Below, piece by piece: positions 8,104 through 16,307 of a stretch of 64,000 nucleotides of DNA (within the stretch, counting starts at the first letter, position 1; the number at the start of each line of letters is the position of its first letter). The translations under genes were made by a program, and so were the position numbers. The notes beneath the pieces were generated by a model. The model searched no databases and was not told where the DNA came from. It worked only from the letters and a program-made list of their open reading frames with translations. Source of the stretch: Aerophototrophica crusticola (GTDB taxonomy: Bacteria > Pseudomonadota > Alphaproteobacteria > Azospirillales > Azospirillaceae); the NCBI GenBank assembly GCA_001939945.1, contig MOEB01000001.1:451595-515594 (forward strand). The letters run 5' to 3'.

Positions 8104-9321
8104 TCAAGCCGCCTTGCGCAGCTCCAGGTTTGCCCAGACGGACAGCAGGGCGTCCACCAGATGGTCCATCTTGCGGTCGTCGTGGTACGGGGTCGGGGTG
8201 ATGCGCAGCCGCTCCGTCCCGCGGGGTACGGTGGGATAGTTGATGGGCTGCACATAGATGTTGTGGTTGGTCAGCAGGTCGTCGCTGGCCTGCTTGCACA
8301 ACCGCGGGTCGCCCACCAGCAGCGGCACGATGTGGCTGGCCGACGGCATGACCGGCAGCCCGGCCTGCGCCAGCCGGCGCTTCAGGGTGGCCGCGCGCTC
8401 CTGGTGCAGCTGGCGCATCTCGTCATGCTCCTTCAGGAACCGGACGCTGGCCAGGGCACCCGCCGCCAGGACGGGGGCGAGGGAGGTGGTGAAGATGAAG
8501 CTGGAAGCGAAGCTGCGGACACAGTCCACCAGGGCCGACGACCCGGTGATGTAGCCGCCCATCACGCCATAGGCCTTGCCCAGCGTGCCCTCGATCACCG
8601 TCAGCCGGTGCATCTGGCGGTCCCGCTCCGCCACGCCGGCGCCGCGGGAACCGTACATGCCCACCGCATGGACCTCGTCCAGGTAGGTCATGGCGCCGTG
8701 CTTCTCGGCGACGTCGCAGATCTCATCGATGGGGGCGATGTCGCCGTCCATGGAATAGACGGACTCGAACGCCACCAGCTTGGGCAGGGACTTCGGGTAG
8801 CGGGACAGCAACTGGTCCAGGTGGGCCGGGTCGTTGTGCCGGAAGATGTGCTTCTCCGCCCCGGAGTGGCGGATGCCCTCGATCATGCTGGCGTGGTTCA
8901 GCGCGTCGGAGAAGACCACGCAGTTCGGCAGCAGCTTGGGCAGGGTGCTGAGGGTCGCCTCATTGGAGATGTAGCCGGAGGTGAACAGCAGGGCCGCTTC
9001 CTTGCCGTGCAGGTCCGCCAGCTCCTGCTCCAGCAGGACGTGGTAGTGGTTGGTGCCGGAGATGTTCCGGGTGCCGCCGGCGCCGGCGCCGCACTTGTGC
9101 AGCGCGTCCACCATGGAGCCGATCACGACCGGATGCTGGCCCATGCCCAGATAGTCGTTGGAGCACCAGACGGTGACGTCCTTCGGCTGCCCGGCGGGCT
9201 CCGGGTAATAGGAGGCGACGGGGAACTCCCCGACCTTGCGTTCCAGATCGGCAAAGACGCGATAGCGGCCTTCGCGCTTCAGCCCGTCGATCTGGCTCTT
9301 GAAGAAGCTCTCGTAATCCAT
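8104..9321 (-). CDS. hemA: 5-aminolevulinate synthase
   Basis: 405-residue PLP enzyme of the alpha-oxoamine synthase family. It condenses glycine and succinyl-CoA to 5-aminolevulinate, the first step of haem synthesis in alphaproteobacteria. The N-terminus [20 protein letters not shown], the glycine-rich [21 protein letters not shown] and the PLP lysine in [13 protein letters not shown] are all seen. The ATG at 9321 gives the usual family length. It is probably monocistronic: a hairpin follows it, and a 230-bp gap with a possible FNR-type site precedes it. Confidence 0.96.
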   Translation of the reverse strand: MDYESFFKSQIDGLKREGRYRVFADLERKVGEFPVASYYPEPAGQPKDVTVWCSNDYLGMGQHPVVIGSMVDALHKCGAGAGGTRNISGTNHYHVLLEQELADLHGKEAALLFTSGYISNEATLSTLPKLLPNCVVFSDALNHASMIEGIRHSGAEKHIFRHNDPAHLDQLLSRYPKSLPKLVAFESVYSMDGDIAPIDEICDVAEKHGAMTYLDEVHAVGMYGSRGAGVAERDRQMHRLTVIEGTLGKAYGVMGGYITGSSALVDCVRSFASSFIFTTSLAPVLAAGALASVRFLKEHDEMRQLHQERAATLKRRLAQAGLPVMPSASHIVPLLVGDPRLCKQASDDLLTNHNIYVQPINYPTVPRGTERLRITPTPYHDDRKMDHLVDALLSVWANLELRKAA

Positions 9322-9486
9322 GGGCCGTGGTCCCGTGTTGGCCGATCCAGTCTCACCCCGGCCGGAAGGATTGTCCATCCCTATATAATCCAGCGCCGAT
9401 CCCGCTGGAACGCCTACGCGTCCCATTGTCGCGCGGTTTGGCACCCGACCGTATGCGACTTTGGCATCAACCTGAAAGGCGCCGCA

Positions 9487-9500
9487 TTGATTTCGCTCAA
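9487..9500. promoter_or_regulatory. candidate FNR/Anr-type box upstream of hemA
   Basis: TTGATTTCGCTCAA matches the FNR consensus TTGAT-N4-ATCAA at nine of ten defined positions, about 165 bp upstream of the hemA start. hemA is controlled by FNR-type regulators in some alphaproteobacteria. No promoter elements were confirmed, and a single near-match in 230 bp could be chance. Confidence 0.35.
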
Positions 9501-9551
9501 TTCATCATTCCGGCGCCGCGCGGTTTCCTGAGCCTTCGCGTATTGCGAGTG

Positions 9552-12239
9552 TCAGGCCGTCACTTTCTTCGCCGCCGCACGCTTTGCGGGTGCCTTGGCA
9601 GCCGTGGATTTGGTTGCGGACTTGGTCCCCGCCGCCTTCGCCGGGGCCTTCTTGGCAGGGGCCGCCTTCTTCGCCGGGGCCTTCTCCGTCTCGGCCGCAG
9701 CGGGGGCAGGGGCCTTGCCCGAGTCCTTGGCCGCCTTGGCCGCCAGCAGCTCCACCGCCTGCGGCAGGGTGATCTCGTCCGCGTTCATGGATTTCGGGAT
9801 GCTGGCGAACAGCTTCAGGTGCTTGACATAGGGCCCGAACCGGCCGGAGCCGACGCTGATCGGCTTGCCGTCCTTGGGATGCGGCCCCAGCTCGCGCCCC
9901 TGCACCGCCTTCTTCACCGGCCCGTCGCCCAGCAGCACCACGGCCCGGTTCAGGCCGATAGTCAGCACGTCGTCGTCGGCGGTCAGGTTCTTGTAGGCGT
10001 CGCCATGCTTCAGGTACGGCCCGAACCGGCCGATGCCCGCCAGGATCTCCTGGCCCGAGCTGGGGTGCGTGCCCAACGAGCGGGGCAGGGCCAACAGCCG
10101 CAAGGCAATGTCCAGGTCCACGTCCGCCGGGTTCAGCCCGCGGGGCAGGGACACGCGCTTGGGCTTGTCTTCCTTCGACGCGGCGGCACCAAGCTGCACA
10201 TAGACGCCATAGGGCCCGCGCTTCATCTGCACCTGCAGGCCCGTCTCCGGGTCGGTGCCGAGGTCGCGGTCGCCCTCCGCCTGCTCCCCTTCCTCCCCGG
10301 CCACGGCCAGGGGGCGGGTGTACTTGCAGTCGGGGTAGCGGGAACAGCCGATGAAGGCCCCCGTCTTGCCCAGCTTCAGCCCCAGCCGGCCCTGGTGGCA
10401 GTTGGGGCAGACGCGGGTGTCCACCACCTTGCCGTCCGGCCCGGTGACCTGGGGGAAGAAGTGGGGGCCCAGCGCGGCGTCCAGCGCGTCCAGCACCTGG
10501 GTGATGGTCAGGTCCTTGGTCCCCTCCACCGCCTTGGAGAAGTTGAACCAGAACTCCCGCAGCACGTCCTTCCAGAAGACGCGCCCGCCGGAGATGTCGT
10601 CCAGCTTCTCCTCCAGACCCGCCGTGAAGTCGTACTGCACATAGCGGGGGAAGAAGCTCTCCAGGAAGGTGGTGACCAGCCGGCCCCGGTCCTCCGGCAC
10701 GAAGCGCCGCTTGTCCAGCCGGACATATTCCCGGTCCTGGAGCACCTGCAAGATGGACGCATAGGTGGACGGCCGGCCGATGCCCAGCTCCTCCAGCCGC
10801 TTCACCAGGCTGGCCTCGGAGTAGCGGGGCGGCGGCTGGGTGAAGTGCTGCTCGCTCTTCAGGGCGCCGCGGGTCAGGTCGTCGCCGTCCTTCATGGCGG
10901 GCAAGCGGCGGTTGCCCTCGTCCTCGTCGCCGTCGTCGTCCCGGTCCTCCTGGTAGACCTTCAGGAAGCCGTCGAAGCGGATGACGCTGCCGGTGGCGCG
11001 GAACACCGCCTCGGCACCCTTGCTCATGATGTCGACGGTGACCTGGTCCAGGATGGCACTGGCCATCTGGCTGGCCACGGTGCGCTTCCAGACCAGCTCG
11101 TAAAGCCGCAACTCGTCCTTGTCCAGGTACCGGGCCACGTCCTCGGGCCGGCGGAACAGGTCGGTGGGGCGGATCGCCTCGTGGGCCTCCTGCGCGTTCT
11201 TGGCGGCAGACTTGTAGATGCGCGGCTTCTCCGGGACGTAACTGTCGCCCCAGGTGCTGTCGATCAGCCGCCGCGCCCCGTCGATGGCCTCCTGGCTCAG
11301 GGAGACGCCGTCCGTACGCATATAGGTGATCAGGCCGACGGTCTCCCCGCCGATATCCACACCCTCATACAGCTTCTGGGCCGTGCGCATGGTCTTCATG
11401 GCGCCGAAGCCCAGCTTGCGGCTGGCTTCCTGCTGCAAGGTGCTGGTGGTGAAGGGGGCGTAGGGGTTGCGCCGCACCTCCTTGCGCTCCACCCGGCCGA
11501 CCTTAAACAGCATGGGGCGGATGCGGGCCAGCGCCGCCTCGGCCGCCCCCTTGTCGCCCAGGCTGAACTTCTCCAGCCGCTTGCCGTCCAGCTGGGTCAG
11601 GCGCGCGGTGAAGGACTGGCCGGCGTGGGTCTTGAACTCCGCCTCGATGGTCCAGTATTCCTGCGGGCGGAACGCCTCGATCTCCGCCTCGCGCTCACAG
11701 ACCAGCCGCAGGGCGACCGACTGCACCCGGCCGGCGGACTTGGACCCCGGCAGCTTGCGCCACAGCACCGGCGACAGGGTGAAGCCCACCAGATAGTCCA
11801 GGGCGCGCCGGGCCAGGTAGGCCTGCACCAGCTCCTGGTCCACGTCGCGGGGCTTGCGGATGGCCTCCTGCACCGCGGACTTGGTGATCTCGTTGAAGGT
11901 GACGCGCTTGACGTCCGCCTTGCCCAGCAGCTTGCGCTCGGCCAGCAGTTCCTTCACGTGCCAGGCGATGGCCTCCCCCTCCCGGTCCGGGTCGGTGGCC
12001 AGGTAGACTTTCTGCGCGCCGCGCACGGCCCGGGCGATCTCGTCCACATGGCGCTTGGAGCGGTCGCCCAGCTCCCACTCCATGGCGAAATCCTCTTCCG
12101 GCCGCACGGACCCGTCCTTGGGCGGCAGGTCCCGCACATGGCCGAAGCTCGCCAGGACGGTGAAGTCGGAGCCGAGATACTTGTTGATCGTCTTGGCCTT
12201 GGCCGGGGACTCGACGATGAGGACGCTGCTGCCAGCCAC
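9552..12239 (-). CDS. topA: DNA topoisomerase I
   Basis: 895-residue type IA topoisomerase that relaxes negative supercoils. The TOPRIM domain is at the N-terminus (LIVESPAKAKTI; ATDPDREGEAIAWH), the catalytic Tyr lies in GLITYMRTDG, and one C4 zinc ribbon (CPNC...CSRYPDC) sits near residue 600. Further topo C-terminal repeats end in a Lys/Ala-rich basic tail of about 60 residues. The GTG start at 12239 is preferred because the longer frame adds unconserved sequence that reaches into the dprA coding region. dprA lies 40 bp upstream, and the pair is commonly adjacent in alphaproteobacteria. Confidence 0.96.
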   Translation of the reverse strand: MAGSSVLIVESPAKAKTINKYLGSDFTVLASFGHVRDLPPKDGSVRPEEDFAMEWELGDRSKRHVDEIARAVRGAQKVYLATDPDREGEAIAWHVKELLAERKLLGKADVKRVTFNEITKSAVQEAIRKPRDVDQELVQAYLARRALDYLVGFTLSPVLWRKLPGSKSAGRVQSVALRLVCEREAEIEAFRPQEYWTIEAEFKTHAGQSFTARLTQLDGKRLEKFSLGDKGAAEAALARIRPMLFKVGRVERKEVRRNPYAPFTTSTLQQEASRKLGFGAMKTMRTAQKLYEGVDIGGETVGLITYMRTDGVSLSQEAIDGARRLIDSTWGDSYVPEKPRIYKSAAKNAQEAHEAIRPTDLFRRPEDVARYLDKDELRLYELVWKRTVASQMASAILDQVTVDIMSKGAEAVFRATGSVIRFDGFLKVYQEDRDDDGDEDEGNRRLPAMKDGDDLTRGALKSEQHFTQPPPRYSEASLVKRLEELGIGRPSTYASILQVLQDREYVRLDKRRFVPEDRGRLVTTFLESFFPRYVQYDFTAGLEEKLDDISGGRVFWKDVLREFWFNFSKAVEGTKDLTITQVLDALDAALGPHFFPQVTGPDGKVVDTRVCPNCHQGRLGLKLGKTGAFIGCSRYPDCKYTRPLAVAGEEGEQAEGDRDLGTDPETGLQVQMKRGPYGVYVQLGAAASKEDKPKRVSLPRGLNPADVDLDIALRLLALPRSLGTHPSSGQEILAGIGRFGPYLKHGDAYKNLTADDDVLTIGLNRAVVLLGDGPVKKAVQGRELGPHPKDGKPISVGSGRFGPYVKHLKLFASIPKSMNADEITLPQAVELLAAKAAKDSGKAPAPAAAETEKAPAKKAAPAKKAPAKAAGTKSATKSTAAKAPAKRAAAKKVTA

Positions 12240-12279
12240 GGGAGGCCCTTTACCCCAACGGAAATGTGCAAGGGGGCCC

Positions 12280-13401
12280 TCAACCCACCAGGCTGACCTG
12301 GCCCCCCGGATGCCGATGCAGCCGCCCCGCCAGCTCAAGCTCCAGCAAGACGGTCAGCACCACCCCGGCAGACAATTGGCAGCCCCTGACAACTTCGTCA
12401 ATGAGGACGGGGGTGGGGGACAGCGCCTCCAGCACCAGCCGCCGCGCCTCCTGGAGGTCCCGCTCGTCGGCGGCGACCGGCCCCGCGGCCCGGTAGAACC
12501 GCTCCTTCTCCGCCAGCGGGCGGGTCGCCGCCTGGCGCAGCACCATGACCACGTCGTCCGCGCTTTCCACCAGCACGGCCCCGTCCTTCAGCAGCCGGTT
12601 GCAACCCTGGGCCCGCGGGTCCAGGGGTGAGCCCGGCACGGCGAACACGTCCCGGCCCTGCTCCCCCGCCAGCCGGGCGGTGATCAGGGAACCGGACTTC
12701 AGCGCCGCCTCCACCACCAGCACGCCCAGGGACAGGCCGGAGATCAGGCGGTTCCGCCGGGGGAAGTGCCGGGCCTGCGGTTCGGTGCCCAGGGGCGACT
12801 CGGCCACGATGGCGCCGCGGTGGCGCAGATCCTCATACAGCCCCTTGTTCTCCGGCGGATAGACCACGTCCGCCCCGCCGGCCACCACGGCCGCCGTGCC
12901 GCCGGCGATGGCCCCCAGATGGGCCGCGGTGTCGATCCCCCGGGCCATGCCCGACACCACCAGGAACCCGGCCTCCGCCAGGTCGCGGGCCAGGGTCTCC
13001 GCCATCTTCCGCCCGTTGACGCTGGCGTTGCGCGCGCCAACCACGGCCACGCTGGGCCGTTGCAGCAGTTGCGCGAAGCCCAGCACGCTCAGCACCGGCG
13101 GCGCGTCGTCGATCCCGGCGAGGGGCAGGGGATAGTCCGGCTCCACCGCACAGACCAGCCGCCCGCCCATCCTGTCCAGGGCCGCCAGCTCCCGCTCCGC
13201 CTCCGCCTTGCCGGGCACCCGCAGGGGCTGCGCCCGGCCGCCGCGCCGGGCCAGGTCGGGCAGGGCCGCCAGCGCTGCCGCGGCGCTGCCGAACCGCTCC
13301 AGCAGCCGGGCGAAAGTCACGGGCCCCACATTCTCCGCCCGGGAGAGGCGGAGCCAGTCCAGGCGCTCTTGCGCGTTCAACGGGCGTCGGTCGATCTGCA
13401 T
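12280..13401 (-). CDS. dprA: DNA-processing protein DprA
   Basis: 373 residues. A helix-hairpin region (RLSRAENVGPVTFARLL) is followed by the Rossmann-like DprA/Smf domain with SVAVVGARNASVNG, SGMARGIDTAAH and SGLSLGVLVVEA. A C-terminal winged-helix region (about 310-373) completes it. DprA loads RecA on incoming single-stranded DNA during transformation; many non-competent species also keep it. The ATG at 13401 fits the family. It probably co-transcribes into topA. Confidence 0.94.
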   Translation of the reverse strand: MQIDRRPLNAQERLDWLRLSRAENVGPVTFARLLERFGSAAAALAALPDLARRGGRAQPLRVPGKAEAERELAALDRMGGRLVCAVEPDYPLPLAGIDDAPPVLSVLGFAQLLQRPSVAVVGARNASVNGRKMAETLARDLAEAGFLVVSGMARGIDTAAHLGAIAGGTAAVVAGGADVVYPPENKGLYEDLRHRGAIVAESPLGTEPQARHFPRRNRLISGLSLGVLVVEAALKSGSLITARLAGEQGRDVFAVPGSPLDPRAQGCNRLLKDGAVLVESADDVVMVLRQAATRPLAEKERFYRAAGPVAADERDLQEARRLVLEALSPTPVLIDEVVRGCQLSAGVVLTVLLELELAGRLHRHPGGQVSLVG

Positions 13402-13539
13402 ACAAGAAGGGTTGTGGAATTCGTAGGTCCCGTCAACCCCTTTGCGCCTGCCGGGTTACTCCATTCGATAGAGCTATGGTAAGCTCCCTGGATACGCGCG
13501 GCCGTCCTATGGCCGGCATGTCAGGGGGAGAGGGCGTCG

Positions 13540-14175
13540 ATGATCCCGCAGCAGTGCATCGATTTCATCATCACCGAGGAAACGGGCGGCCAAGCTTATT
13601 ACACCAAGTTCGCCTGCCACCCGGTCTGGCCGGGCGGGGCGTCGGGCATCACCATCGGCGTCGGCTATGACCTGGGGCAGAACACCCTGGCCGACCTCAA
13701 GGCCACCTGGGGCGACCTGCTGGACGCCGCCACGATCCAGCAGCTCGGCACCGCCGTGGGCATCGTCGGCTCCCCCGCCAACCAGGCGAAGCTCCAGGCC
13801 CTGGTGGCCCAGCTCAAGGGCATCACCATCCCCTTCGCCGACGTCGTCCAGGTCTTCACCACCAAGTCACTGCCCGTGTATGAGGCCAAGACCCTGGCGG
13901 CCTTTCCCGGCCTGGACAAGCTGAACGGCCTTTGCATCGGCGCCATGGTCAGCCTGGTCTACAACCGCGGCACGGTCCTGACCGGCCCCACCCGGACGGA
14001 GATGCAGGCCATCCGCGACCTGATCGCCCAGGGCAAGCCGGAAGGCGTGCCGGCCCAGTTCACGTCCATGAAGCGCCTGTGGCCCAACGCCCCCGGCCTG
14101 CAGAAGCGCCGGGACGCGGAATCCCAGATGTTCCAGCAAGGCCTGAACGCCATGGCCGCCGCGCCGGTGGCGTGA
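13540..14175 (+). CDS. lysozyme-like (GH24/pesticin-type) protein, stand-alone
   Basis: 211 residues with no signal peptide or membrane segment. The N-terminus has a lysozyme-type layout: FIITEETGGQAYYTK with candidate catalytic Glu13/Glu14, then GITIGVGYDLG, close to the TIGYGH element of phage GH24 lysozymes. Toward the C-terminus ICIGAMVSLVYNRG-type spacing recalls the FxxNxG helix of that fold (here SLVYNRG). It lies between dprA and plsY on the opposite strand, and no holin, spanin or other phage genes are nearby. It may be a domesticated endolysin or a cargo effector; activity is unproven. Confidence 0.6.
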   Translation: MIPQQCIDFIITEETGGQAYYTKFACHPVWPGGASGITIGVGYDLGQNTLADLKATWGDLLDAATIQQLGTAVGIVGSPANQAKLQALVAQLKGITIPFADVVQVFTTKSLPVYEAKTLAAFPGLDKLNGLCIGAMVSLVYNRGTVLTGPTRTEMQAIRDLIAQGKPEGVPAQFTSMKRLWPNAPGLQKRRDAESQMFQQGLNAMAAAPVA

Positions 14176-14184
14176 GGGTGCTGG

Positions 14185-14817
14185 TCAGGGGGTGGGGGTG
14201 GCCCCGGCCGCCTCCGCCTTCTTGCCGCCGATCCGCGGCTCGGTCCCGGCCAGCAGGCGGGTTATGTTGTCCTTGTGGCGGACGAACACCAGCACGGCGA
14301 TGAAGGCGGCCAGACCCGCCACGGCGGGACCCGACCACCACCAGCCGAACAGGGGCGACAGGGCCAGGGCCACCAGGGCCGACAGGCTGCTGATCCGGAA
14401 CACCACCGCCGTCAGCAGCCACATGCCGCAGGCGAACAGGCCCACGGGCCAGGATATGGCCAGCAGCACGCCCAGGGCGGTGGCCACCCCCTTGCCGCCC
14501 TTGAAGCCCAGCCAGACCGGGAAGGCGTGGCCCAGCATGGACCCGCCCGCCGCCAGCAGCGCCGACTCTTGGCCCCCCAGCCAGAGGGCCAGCAGGGTGG
14601 CGATGCCGCCCTTGCCGCTGTCCAGCAGCAGGGTCGCCAGCGCCAGCGGCTTGTTGCCCGTCCGCAGCACGTTGGTGGCGCCGATGTTGCCGGAGCCGAT
14701 CTTGCGGATGTCGCCATAGCCGGCCAGCCGGGCCAGCACCAGGCCGAAGGGGATGGAACCCAGCAGGTAGCCGCCCAGCGCGGCGGCCGCCAGGACCAGG
14801 GCAGACGTCTCGACCAT
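14185..14817 (-). CDS. plsY: glycerol-3-phosphate acyltransferase PlsY
   Basis: 210-residue inner-membrane protein with five or six hydrophobic helices. It uses acyl-phosphate to acylate glycerol-3-phosphate at position 1 in phospholipid synthesis. Signature loops are present: GSIPFGLVLARL, GSGNIGATNVLR and GFKGGKGVATALG. The start lies 14 bp after the pyrC-like gene, so the two are probably in one transcript. Its stop is 9 bp from the end of the convergent lysozyme-like gene. Confidence 0.95.
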   Translation of the reverse strand: MVETSALVLAAAALGGYLLGSIPFGLVLARLAGYGDIRKIGSGNIGATNVLRTGNKPLALATLLLDSGKGGIATLLALWLGGQESALLAAGGSMLGHAFPVWLGFKGGKGVATALGVLLAISWPVGLFACGMWLLTAVVFRISSLSALVALALSPLFGWWWSGPAVAGLAAFIAVLVFVRHKDNITRLLAGTEPRIGGKKAEAAGATPTP

Positions 14818-14831
14818 CGGTATCGCCCCCC

Positions 14832-16130
14832 TCAGGCCGACGCGCGGGTATGGACGGTGCGCCCGTCCACCACGGTGCGCAGGACCATGCCCTGCACCGG
14901 CCGCTTGTCGAAGCAGGTGTTCTTGGATTTGGACGCCAGCCGGTCCCCGTCCACCTTCCAGGGCCGGTCCAGGTCGAACACCACCAGGTCCGCCGGCCCG
15001 CCCTTCGCCAGCCGGCCCAGCGCGGGCAGGCCCAGAATGTCCGCGGGCACCTTGGTCACCTTGTCCAGGGCCGCCAGCAGGGGCAGGGCGCCCTTGTGGT
15101 GCAGCTCCAGCACCAGGGGCAGCAGCGTCTCGAACCCCACGGCACCGAAGGCCGCCTGGGCGAAGGGTACCCGCTTCTCATCCTGGTCGTGGGGCGTGTG
15201 GTCGCTGGCGATGGCGTCGATGGTGCCGTCCGCCAACCCCTCCACGATGGCCCGGCGGTCCATCTCCGTCCGCAGTGGCGGGTCCAGCTTGAAGAAGGTG
15301 CGGTACTCGCCGACATCCTGCTCCGTCAGGGCGAAATAGGGCGGGGCCGTGTCGCAGGTCACCCGCAACCCCTTGGCCTTGGCCCGGCGGATCACCTCCA
15401 CCGACTCGGCGGTGCTGATATGGGCGGCGTGGTAGCGGCCGCCGGTCATCTCCACCAGCCGCATGTCCCGTTCCAGCATGATCACCTCGGCCATGGCCGG
15501 GCTGCCGGACAGGCCCAGCCGGCTGGCGATCTCCCCCGCGTTCATCACCCCGCCGGACAGGCGCGGCTCCGCCGGGTGCTGCATGATCGGCTTGCCCCAG
15601 ACGGTGGCATAGGACAGGGCCCGGCGCAGCAGCAGCGCGTCCGCCACGGCGCAGGTGCCGTCGGTGAAGCCCACGGCCCCCGCCTCCGACAGCAGGCCCA
15701 TCTCCGTCAGCTCCTTGCCCGCCGTCTCCTTGGTCAGGGCGCCATAGGCGAAGACCTTGACCAGCTTGGTCTCCCGCGCCCGGCGGGCGATGAATTCCAG
15801 CCCCGACACGTCGTCGATCACCGGATCGGTGTTGGGCAGCACCGCCACCGCCGTGATGCCGCCCGCCGCGGCGCTGCGGCTGGCGGTGGCAATGGTCTCG
15901 TTATGCTCGAACCCCGGCTCCCCCACCTGGGCCCGCAGATCCACCAGGCCGGGCGCCAGACAGGCCCCGGCGCAGTCCACCACCTGGATGCCCTCCGGCA
16001 CCCCGTCGGCGAACAGCCCGGGCCCGAAGTCCGCCACCTTCGCCCCCTCCGTCAGCAGGGTGCCCAAGGCATCCAGCCCCGTCGCGGGGTCCAGCAAGCG
16101 GGCGTTGGTATAGGCGGTGCGGTTGGTCAT
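14832..16130 (-). CDS. dihydroorotase-like protein, HxH metal motif missing (probably non-catalytic)
   Basis: 432-residue class I dihydroorotase relative of the amidohydrolase superfamily. The strand-1 metal motif that is normally DxHxH reads DLRAQ, so ligands 66 and 68 are Arg and Gln. The usual TPHH segment reads APPY. Other ligand positions survive: His in MQHPAE, His in AAHISTAES and Asp in ASDHTPHD. Non-catalytic PyrC homologues (PyrC', PyrX) act as scaffolds for aspartate transcarbamoylase in several bacteria, which fits the nearby pyrB. If so, an active dihydroorotase must be encoded elsewhere. Usually annotated pyrC. Confidence 0.85.
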   Translation of the reverse strand: MTNRTAYTNARLLDPATGLDALGTLLTEGAKVADFGPGLFADGVPEGIQVVDCAGACLAPGLVDLRAQVGEPGFEHNETIATASRSAAAGGITAVAVLPNTDPVIDDVSGLEFIARRARETKLVKVFAYGALTKETAGKELTEMGLLSEAGAVGFTDGTCAVADALLLRRALSYATVWGKPIMQHPAEPRLSGGVMNAGEIASRLGLSGSPAMAEVIMLERDMRLVEMTGGRYHAAHISTAESVEVIRRAKAKGLRVTCDTAPPYFALTEQDVGEYRTFFKLDPPLRTEMDRRAIVEGLADGTIDAIASDHTPHDQDEKRVPFAQAAFGAVGFETLLPLVLELHHKGALPLLAALDKVTKVPADILGLPALGRLAKGGPADLVVFDLDRPWKVDGDRLASKSKNTCFDKRPVQGMVLRTVVDGRTVHTRASA

Positions 16131-16241
16131 CAGGCAACTCGGCTCACGGCGGGGAAGGCAGTCGAACTCTGCATAAACCGCCCGGATTGTCGAGATGCGG
16201 TGACGGTCCGGCAGCCCCTTTTCGGCGCGGGCCCGGAATTA

Positions 16242-16275
16242 CGACGTCCGCCGGTGCGGTGCCCGGCGGACGTCG
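16242..16275 (-). terminator. strong hairpin after the tyrosinase gene
   Basis: A 13-bp perfect stem (CGACGTCCGCCGG and its complement) with an 8-base loop, 33 bases beyond the tyrosinase stop. Only a weak T tract (TAATTCC) follows on the minus strand. It probably ends tyrosinase transcription and isolates pyrC from it. Confidence 0.5.
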
Positions 16276-16307
16276 CGAATGCCGCCCCTGGTGGGCGGTT
16301 ATGGGGA

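Noticed and set aside
9327-12296. 989-aa plus-strand frame
   Set aside because: Shadow of topA and hemA; no recognisable motif.
14832-16130. Call as an active dihydroorotase pyrC
   Set aside because: HxH ligands are Arg and Gln; a non-catalytic homologue fits better.
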